A stretch of DNA of 10,651 nucleotides from an uncultured Clostridia bacterium (GTDB lineage: Bacteria; Bacillota; Clostridia; Christensenellales; Aristaeellaceae), in NCBI GenBank assembly GCA_937894675.1, contig CALCQO010000009.1, positions 1 to 10,651 of the forward strand. The letters run 5' to 3'. Positions 6,468-10,651 of the stretch are shown piece by piece (position 1 is the stretch's first letter; every line of letters begins with the position of its first letter). The position numbers were made by a program, and so were the translations under genes. The notes below the pieces were generated by a model. The model was given only the letters and a program-made list of their open reading frames with translations. It had not been told where the DNA came from and ran no database searches.

Positions 6468-8237
6468 TTACCCTTTCACAAGCCAGGGTTGGCTTTTCCT
6501 GTTAAAGTAATGGACCAACACCGTAGCCGAAACAGAAATAACGGAGACAACCAGGGTGACAGCGTTGCTCAATTGAGCAAAACCCTCAGAGGAATACTGA
6601 AAGGATTTAACACTCAGCAAGCTGATGGTGGGTGTAACCAGCATAATCATCAGAGAAAGATCTCTTGCAAGTTTGACAAACACGTTGATGGCGCCGCTGA
6701 GCAATGGGCCGGATACCAGCGGCATGTAGATGTCTTTCAGGCGTTTGAACAGGCCCGCCCCTACAACCACGGAGGCTTCCTCCAATTCCGCGGAGACCTG
6801 GCTTAAGGCCGCCCGTCCTGCTTGGGAGGCAAAGGGCAATGTGTGGGCGACACCGGCCAACACAAGGAGGGCGAAGGTACCGTACAACGCGGGGAAGGGC
6901 CCGAACGGCCGGCCGAACTGCACAATGTAGATCGCGCCGAAGGCGATGGAGGGAATCAGCATCGGTATGTAGCTGAAGATCGCTATCAGCGAGCGCATCC
7001 CACGGTGCTGGCTTTTGTTGGTGATGTAGCCAATGGCCAGACCTAGCATGACAGCGATGATACCGCCGATCAAACCCAACAGGAACGAATTCTTGGCCGC
7101 GCTGATGATTTCCGGGTTCCGGAACAATCCCGGGATGCCGTCGGCGATGTTCGCCACGGACTCGCCGAACCAGAAGTGCGATGTCAAGCCTCCGCGAAGG
7201 GAATTTGTGTACCGCGTAATGCTGGCAAGGAACAGGGTAATTCCGGGAAGAATCGTTGTAACCGTGACAATCAATAGGGCGATGCAGTAGCAAGGCCAAC
7301 GCCATTTACCCAGGGATTGCCGCTTTTGCCGGCTTCCTTTTCCTGTGAGGGTGGCGAAGGAAAATCGGCTTTTCTTCAGTTTCTCGTTCACCAGCAAGAG
7401 GGTTGTGGCGGCGACAATCATCACCAGGGCGATAATGTAGCCTCTTCCCATCTGGCCTGTACGGATGGTGCCGTACAGACGGGTTGACAGCGTGTAATAT
7501 CTTACCGGCATACCCAGCAGGGCTGGCGAAGCGAAATTGGCGATGGATGTGCCAAAGATCAGCAGCAGCGAGGATGTGATGGACGGGGAAACCACCGGCA
7601 GGATGATCTGCCTTAGAATGCCAAAGCGTTTCGCTCCGGTCATTTCCGCGGCTTCGACCAGTTCGCTATTGATGGAGGCCATCGAAGCCCCAATCAGATT
7701 ATAGGCGAGGGAGTAGTAGTGAAATATCATGGTAATCATGATGGGGATGACCCCCCACGCTAACCAATCAGGGATGGTGATGCCCCAATTCGTTAGAAAG
7801 CCGGCAATTCCGCCAAGCCGCTCATTTCGAAACAGGGAGGCCCAGGCGAGGGCGATTGCAAACCCAGGCAGCATGTAGGGAAAGGACGCCAGCGTACCCA
7901 GGAAACCTCTGCCCGGAACATCTGTCATCACGACGAGCCAGGCCATAAACCCGCCCAGCAGTATCGCGCCGATGGAGACAACGATTCCGATGATCAGCGT
8001 GTTTTTAAAGGGGATCCAGAAAAGATTTTTCGCTATATTACTTGAAAATACCGCGATCCAGCTGTCAACGCCTTTGTTCTCGAAGGTGGAGAGAATCAGG
8101 CTTATCAGCGGCATCACCACAAACACGATGAGGTATACTACCAGTACGATTTCGAGCACTGTGGTGGCGGAGAAGCGCCTCTTTATCCAAGTTTTAGCAC
8201 TTGTGTTGTCATCAGCGTTTCCTGTCATCGTGCTCAT
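6468..8237 (-). CDS. Fused two-domain ABC permease, FbpB-like
   Basis: This 589-residue membrane protein has two binding-protein-dependent permease domains joined in one chain, so it can form the whole transmembrane pore by itself. The first domain has hydrophobic segments from about 27 to 285 and an EAA loop at about 195-214 (EAAEMTGAKRFGILRQ). A basic linker (about 286-312) leads to the second domain, with segments from about 313 to 575 and an EAA loop at about 486-505 (EEASVVVGAGLFKRLKD). These EAA loops dock on the ATPase encoded next. This layout is typical of the FbpB/ThiP class, whose members carry ferric iron, thiamine, phosphonates or sugar phosphates. The ATG at 8237 begins 2 bp after the solute-binding protein stop; a second in-frame ATG (8228) has no better ribosome site. 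The substrate cannot be read from the permease. Confidence 0.92.
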   Translation of the reverse strand: MSTMTGNADDNTSAKTWIKRRFSATTVLEIVLVVYLIVFVVMPLISLILSTFENKGVDSWIAVFSSNIAKNLFWIPFKNTLIIGIVVSIGAILLGGFMAWLVVMTDVPGRGFLGTLASFPYMLPGFAIALAWASLFRNERLGGIAGFLTNWGITIPDWLAWGVIPIMITMIFHYYSLAYNLIGASMASINSELVEAAEMTGAKRFGILRQIILPVVSPSITSSLLLIFGTSIANFASPALLGMPVRYYTLSTRLYGTIRTGQMGRGYIIALVMIVAATTLLLVNEKLKKSRFSFATLTGKGSRQKRQSLGKWRWPCYCIALLIVTVTTILPGITLFLASITRYTNSLRGGLTSHFWFGESVANIADGIPGLFRNPEIISAAKNSFLLGLIGGIIAVMLGLAIGYITNKSQHRGMRSLIAIFSYIPMLIPSIAFGAIYIVQFGRPFGPFPALYGTFALLVLAGVAHTLPFASQAGRAALSQVSAELEEASVVVGAGLFKRLKDIYMPLVSGPLLSGAINVFVKLARDLSLMIMLVTPTISLLSVKSFQYSSEGFAQLSNAVTLVVSVISVSATVLVHYFNRKSQPWLVKG

Positions 8238-8239
8238 GG

Positions 8240-9403
8240 CTAATTCAACCCCAGGATAAAGTCAGCAACCGTTGCCCGGATTTCGCTACTCTTCACGGGA
8301 TCGATATACCAGGCGTTCAAATCAGCCAGGGGCACCGCGTCGGGATGGGGCGTGATGTCGGTACGGGTAGCGTAATCGCCCGGCACGTAGAAGGGCTTGT
8401 ATGCTTCGCCGCCCGTTTCGCTGTCGTCGCCCATCATGAAGTGGATGAGCAGCCTTGCCGCGTTGGGATGCTCGGCTCCCTTTACCAAGGCGAGCATGGC
8501 CGGGAAAGAGATGCCGCTGGCGGGCTCAACATCATTCGCGATTTGCAGAGCCCATCCTTCGTCTTCATTGTCGCGGCGGTCGGAATAGGAGGTGAAGCCT
8601 ACCGGAGGATTGGTTTGGCCTTTTACGCCGATGGCCGCGTTCACGTCATCGGTCGAGGAAACCATGATGACATCGTTTTCCATCAAGGATTTAATGAATT
8701 GATAACCGGCGTTCTCAACGCCTTCTTCCAATTCAATGGGTTTTCCGTGCAGCGTTTCGTAAGCTTTTGCCATGGCGTCAGACTGCAGAACGATTTCTGT
8801 CATCAGATCCAGGTAGTCCCCGCGCACGGAAGGATCCACCATGATGACCCGGCTTTTCCACTCAGGCTCCACCAGCTGCCAAAGGTTGGTGATGGGAGAA
8901 CCGTCCGGATTGCTTTCTTCGTTGTACATCAGCACCTTGGTGGAAATCCGGTTGGAAAGCAAGGGCGTCTGATATGCCGCGGGAACGCGGTCGGCGAATT
9001 GCGGGGGCATAAAATTCTCAAGAATTCCATTCTGAACCAGCTGGGTGTAGACGGGCGGGGCGTCGGAGACGTACACAACGTCCGCTTTCGCTGACCCGGC
9101 GTTGTTCTCCGCCACCAAGCGCGTAATCATTTCTGTGGAGGACATGTCTGCCGATACCAAATCGATTTCGGGGTATGCCGCCTCAAATGCTTTCTCAACA
9201 GTCGCGATGCGGCTGGTAAAGGAATAGACGACTACGGAGCCTTCTTTCTTGGCGTCTTCAATCAGTTTATCAAGATCAGCACCCTCTACAGCAGCTTCCT
9301 GGGCTACTGGTGTGGCAGTCGGTTCAACTTTGGGGGCCGGCGCGGGGCCGCAGCCTGTCAGGAGCGTCGCAATCAGTAAGAGCGCTACTAGTTTTGCTTT
9401 CAT
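8240..9403 (-). CDS. Lipoprotein solute-binding protein, FbpA/AfuA-like
   Basis: This extracytoplasmic binding protein would capture the substrate and hand it to the permease. It has 387 residues from the ATG at 9403, with a lipoprotein signal ending LLTGC (lipidated Cys18), followed by a Pro/Ala/Thr linker. The mature part fits family 1 solute-binding proteins: VVVYSFTS near the start, KAFEAAYPEI, TRLVAENNAGSAKADVVYVSD, and later TKVLMYNEE, LWQLVEPEWKSRVIMVDP and FPAMLALVKGAEHPNAARLLIHFMM-like segments. I do not see the paired Tyr motif that holds iron in FbpA. Members of this class bind iron, phosphonates, hexose phosphates (AfuA) or phosphoglycerate-related signals (PgtC). AGGAG at 9411-9415 is 7 nt from the ATG at 9403, which decides the start over the in-frame ATG at 9418. 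The gene lies 37 bp after the regulator. Confidence 0.9.
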   Translation of the reverse strand: MKAKLVALLLIATLLTGCGPAPAPKVEPTATPVAQEAAVEGADLDKLIEDAKKEGSVVVYSFTSRIATVEKAFEAAYPEIDLVSADMSSTEMITRLVAENNAGSAKADVVYVSDAPPVYTQLVQNGILENFMPPQFADRVPAAYQTPLLSNRISTKVLMYNEESNPDGSPITNLWQLVEPEWKSRVIMVDPSVRGDYLDLMTEIVLQSDAMAKAYETLHGKPIELEEGVENAGYQFIKSLMENDVIMVSSTDDVNAAIGVKGQTNPPVGFTSYSDRRDNEDEGWALQIANDVEPASGISFPAMLALVKGAEHPNAARLLIHFMMGDDSETGGEAYKPFYVPGDYATRTDITPHPDAVPLADLNAWYIDPVKSSEIRATVADFILGLN

Positions 9404-9440
9404 TTTTCTTCTCCTCATAAATTATTTAGGGTATGTAAAA

Positions 9441-10271
9441 TCACTCTGATTGAATGATTGTCCCTAACTTCTCAAGCGACTTCAGGGTCTTCCCGCCGTC
9501 AAGCTTAGCGAGTGTCAGAATAACCGCGTTGCAGATGGCCATGGGAACAGTGAGGCTTTGATATTCCGATTCTTCCCCCCGCGGGGCGATGAGCTGCAGC
9601 GACGAATTGTAGGGCAGCAGGTTGCGTTTCGAGTCTGAAATCATAATGGTTCTTGCCCCGGCATTCTTGAATTCCTCGTACGTGAGGGCCAGGCCCGGCG
9701 GTTCCGCGTGGAAAGTGAGCGCCAGCAGCACATCAGTTCGTTGAACGGCCAGCAACCCTTCGGCGATTTCTCTGTACAGACCCGAAAGCAGCACGGTTTG
9801 CAGACCGGCGCGCCGCAAGCGCAAATCCAGCATGAATTGCAGAGCGATCGAGTTGCCTTGCGCGAAAATGTAGACGCAGCGGGCTTCGCTTAAGGTTTGG
9901 GCAACCAAATCAATCTGGTCCTGGCTGATGTGGTTCTTGATTGCGTTGAGGGCTACCATCTCGTCGCCCACCAGCTTGGCCAATATTTCATTGGAGTCGC
10001 TCTTTTCCAGGCGCTTCGTCATCCGCTTCGCTGGCTCTGAAGCCTTCATCGTTTCCGAAATCAAAGCTTCCCGAAACTGGGCATAGCCAGCGTATCCTAA
10101 CCGTTTAGCGAAGCGGACCGCCGCGGAAGGATGCACCCCTGCCTCCTGGGCTAATTTTGTCGCGGAAAAATATGGGGCGAGCGTGGGATTGGAGAGCAGC
10201 ACGCCGACCATTTTCGTTTCCGCGGGTGTCAATTGCAGATTTTTGCTTTTTAGTATATTTCTATAATCCAT
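9441..10271 (-). CDS. RpiR/MurR-family transcriptional regulator
   Basis: This 276-residue protein has the two parts of the RpiR family. The N-terminal helix-turn-helix includes LTPAETKMVGVLLSNP at about 14-29 and the recognition region KLAQEAGVHPSAAVRFAKRLGYAGYAQF-like at about 39-66. A C-terminal SIS domain at about 125-255 normally senses a phosphorylated sugar or related metabolite; it shows AQGNSIALQFMLDL and ISDSKRNLL. As first gene of the operon it probably controls the transporter and kinase and may sense the imported compound or its phosphorylated product. The promoter TTGACA-17-TATGAT places the transcription start at or within about 3 nt of the ATG at 10271, so translation may be leaderless. 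An in-frame TTG at 10289 lies inside the promoter and is rejected. No clear ribosome site precedes the ATG. Whether it represses or activates cannot be seen. Confidence 0.9.
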   Translation of the reverse strand: MDYRNILKSKNLQLTPAETKMVGVLLSNPTLAPYFSATKLAQEAGVHPSAAVRFAKRLGYAGYAQFREALISETMKASEPAKRMTKRLEKSDSNEILAKLVGDEMVALNAIKNHISQDQIDLVAQTLSEARCVYIFAQGNSIALQFMLDLRLRRAGLQTVLLSGLYREIAEGLLAVQRTDVLLALTFHAEPPGLALTYEEFKNAGARTIMISDSKRNLLPYNSSLQLIAPRGEESEYQSLTVPMAICNAVILTLAKLDGGKTLKSLEKLGTIIQSE

Positions 10272-10277
10272 GGTGAC

Positions 10278-10306
10278 ATCATAATGCAATAAATACTGCG
10301 TGTCAA
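10278..10306 (-). promoter_or_regulatory. Near-consensus promoter of the regulator-transporter-kinase operon
   Basis: On the minus strand: TTGACA (10306-10301), exactly 17 bp, then TATGAT (10283-10278), one mismatch from the consensus pair. Only six bases (GTCACC) separate the -10 box from the ATG at 10271. It is the only strong promoter I can see for the five-gene operon. Confidence 0.8.
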
Positions 10307-10313
10307 GGAAAAT

Positions 10314-10339
10314 GAAAAAAATATTGCAAAGAATTTTTC
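10314..10339. promoter_or_regulatory. Candidate operator for the RpiR-family regulator
   Basis: A 26-bp imperfect palindrome: GAAAAA (10314-10319) and TTTTTC (10334-10339) flank a central TTGCAA (10324-10329); 9 of 13 pairs match. It lies just upstream of the -35 box. A related 7-bp inverted pair, TGCAATA at 10285-10291 and TATTGCA at 10322-10328, links this site to the promoter spacer. AT-rich palindromes are usual for RpiR-family sites; binding itself is inferred. Confidence 0.4.
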
Positions 10340-10476
10340 GAGAGGTTGAAAAAGCAGGCGCGGCAAGAGAGGTTGGACGGGAAGTGTGTTTGCGGGGGTG
10401 AGGATAGGATGAAGGGGTTCTTAATTATCGGTTGTTTGGAATAGATTTGTTGAAGCGCTAACTATAGGAATAGAAT

Positions 10477-10512
10477 AACGCCCGCTGGTACTTGCTTGTA
10501 CCAGCGGGCGTT
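10477..10512 (-). terminator. Terminator hairpin after the right-edge gene
   Basis: A perfect 15-bp stem, 10477-10491 with 10498-10512, and a 6-base loop (TTGCTT on the plus strand). It begins one base after the stop codon of the right-edge gene. On the minus strand it is followed by a loosely T-rich stretch (ATTCTATTCC), so it most likely ends that gene and insulates the downstream operon; on the plus strand only TTTCT follows. The stretch between it and 10340 holds nothing I can support. Confidence 0.7.
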
Positions 10513-10513
10513 T

Positions 10514-10651
10514 CTAATTGTTCAGAAGGGTTTTTCCCTTTATATCAAGCGTTAACAGCCGCAAAATACGCTTCGCTGTTGCGTCGCCGTGCCCTTCGTT
10601 CCTTTTCCGATATGCAAGGATATCGGAGGCATCCACTACGGGACGGCTCCT
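10514..10651 (-). CDS. C-terminal 45 codons of an unrecognised protein, cut by the window edge
   Basis: On the minus strand a reading frame stays open from the right edge for 45 codons and stops with TAG at 10516-10514. The visible end includes PVVDASDILAYRKRNEGHG and then a basic, leucine-rich tail (AKRILRLLTLDIKGKTLLNN). I do not recognise the family. Support for it being a real gene comes from the open frame, sensible protein-like composition and the strong hairpin placed one base after the stop. It is separate from the RpiR operon, which has its own promoter. The start and most of the protein lie outside the window. Confidence 0.6.
   Translation of the reverse strand, partial: RSRPVVDASDILAYRKRNEGHGDATAKRILRLLTLDIKGKTLLNN

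Noticed and set aside
8201..9094. Open frame of 297 codons on the plus strand opposite the binding-protein gene
   Set aside because: Composition is His/Val/Gly-rich and motif-free, and the minus strand codes a clear lipoprotein.
5392..9403. Plain ferric iron uptake system (FbpABC) annotation
   Set aside because: The component family allows it, but the glycerate kinase, the RpiR-type regulator and the lack of a visible Tyr-Tyr iron motif make a carbon-compound importer more likely; left without gene symbols.
9404..9440. Internal promoter between the regulator and binding-protein genes
   Set aside because: AT-rich bases are present, but no -35/-10 pair with acceptable spacing is seen in 37 bp; only the AGGAG ribosome site is supported.
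10409..10444. Eleven-codon plus-strand frame (MKGFLIIGCLE) after a purine-rich stretch
   Set aside because: It is too short, no plus-strand promoter is clear, and no downstream plus-strand gene exists for it to serve as a leader peptide.
1..10651. CRISPR array, tRNA, rRNA, transposase or phage genes
   Set aside because: No regularly spaced direct repeats, cloverleaf tRNA with CCA or T-loop motif, rRNA-like stretch or mobile-element gene was found; the cloverleaf element at 3025-3170 lacks tRNA features.

Overview
The window looks like chromosomal DNA of a fairly GC-rich Clostridia-type Bacillota, possibly a gut Oscillospirales relative. The basis is strong AGGAG-type ribosome sites, TTGACA/TATAAT-like promoters, a Gram-positive style secreted transglutaminase, a lipoprotein solute-binding protein and a fused ABC permease. 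No marker gene is present, so the taxonomy is inference.

Left part (1-4154): a minus-strand arginine deiminase gene (arcA, cut by the left edge just before its stop) diverges from a plus-strand gene for a secreted transglutaminase-like protein. That protein carries three copies of a C-terminal repeat of about 70 residues. A 230-bp intergenic block follows, with a GC-rich hairpin, a 146-bp cloverleaf-like inverted-repeat element and a clear intrinsic terminator. Next is an MscS-type mechanosensitive channel gene with its own promoter, ending in a probably bidirectional terminator.

Right part (4212-10306): one compact minus-strand operon, read from right to left: RpiR-family regulator, lipoprotein solute-binding protein, fused two-domain permease, ABC ATPase, GlxK-type glycerate kinase. 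The last four genes are separated by 4 bp or less or overlap. A near-consensus promoter precedes the regulator and places the predicted transcription start on its ATG. The likely job is import of a small organic acid or phosphorylated compound and feeding of a C3 acid into glycolysis by the kinase, controlled by the sugar-phosphate-sensing (SIS domain) regulator. Transporter components of this family are often labelled 'iron', but the kinase and RpiR context argue against that here.

Right edge (10477-10651): the C-terminal 45 codons of an unrecognised minus-strand gene, followed by its terminator hairpin.

The most notable items are the transporter-kinase-regulator cassette with an unassigned substrate, the cloverleaf element between two look-alike GCAA-loop hairpins, the triplicated domain of the transglutaminase, and the probably leaderless regulator gene. 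No rRNA, tRNA, CRISPR array, transposase gene or phage gene was seen.
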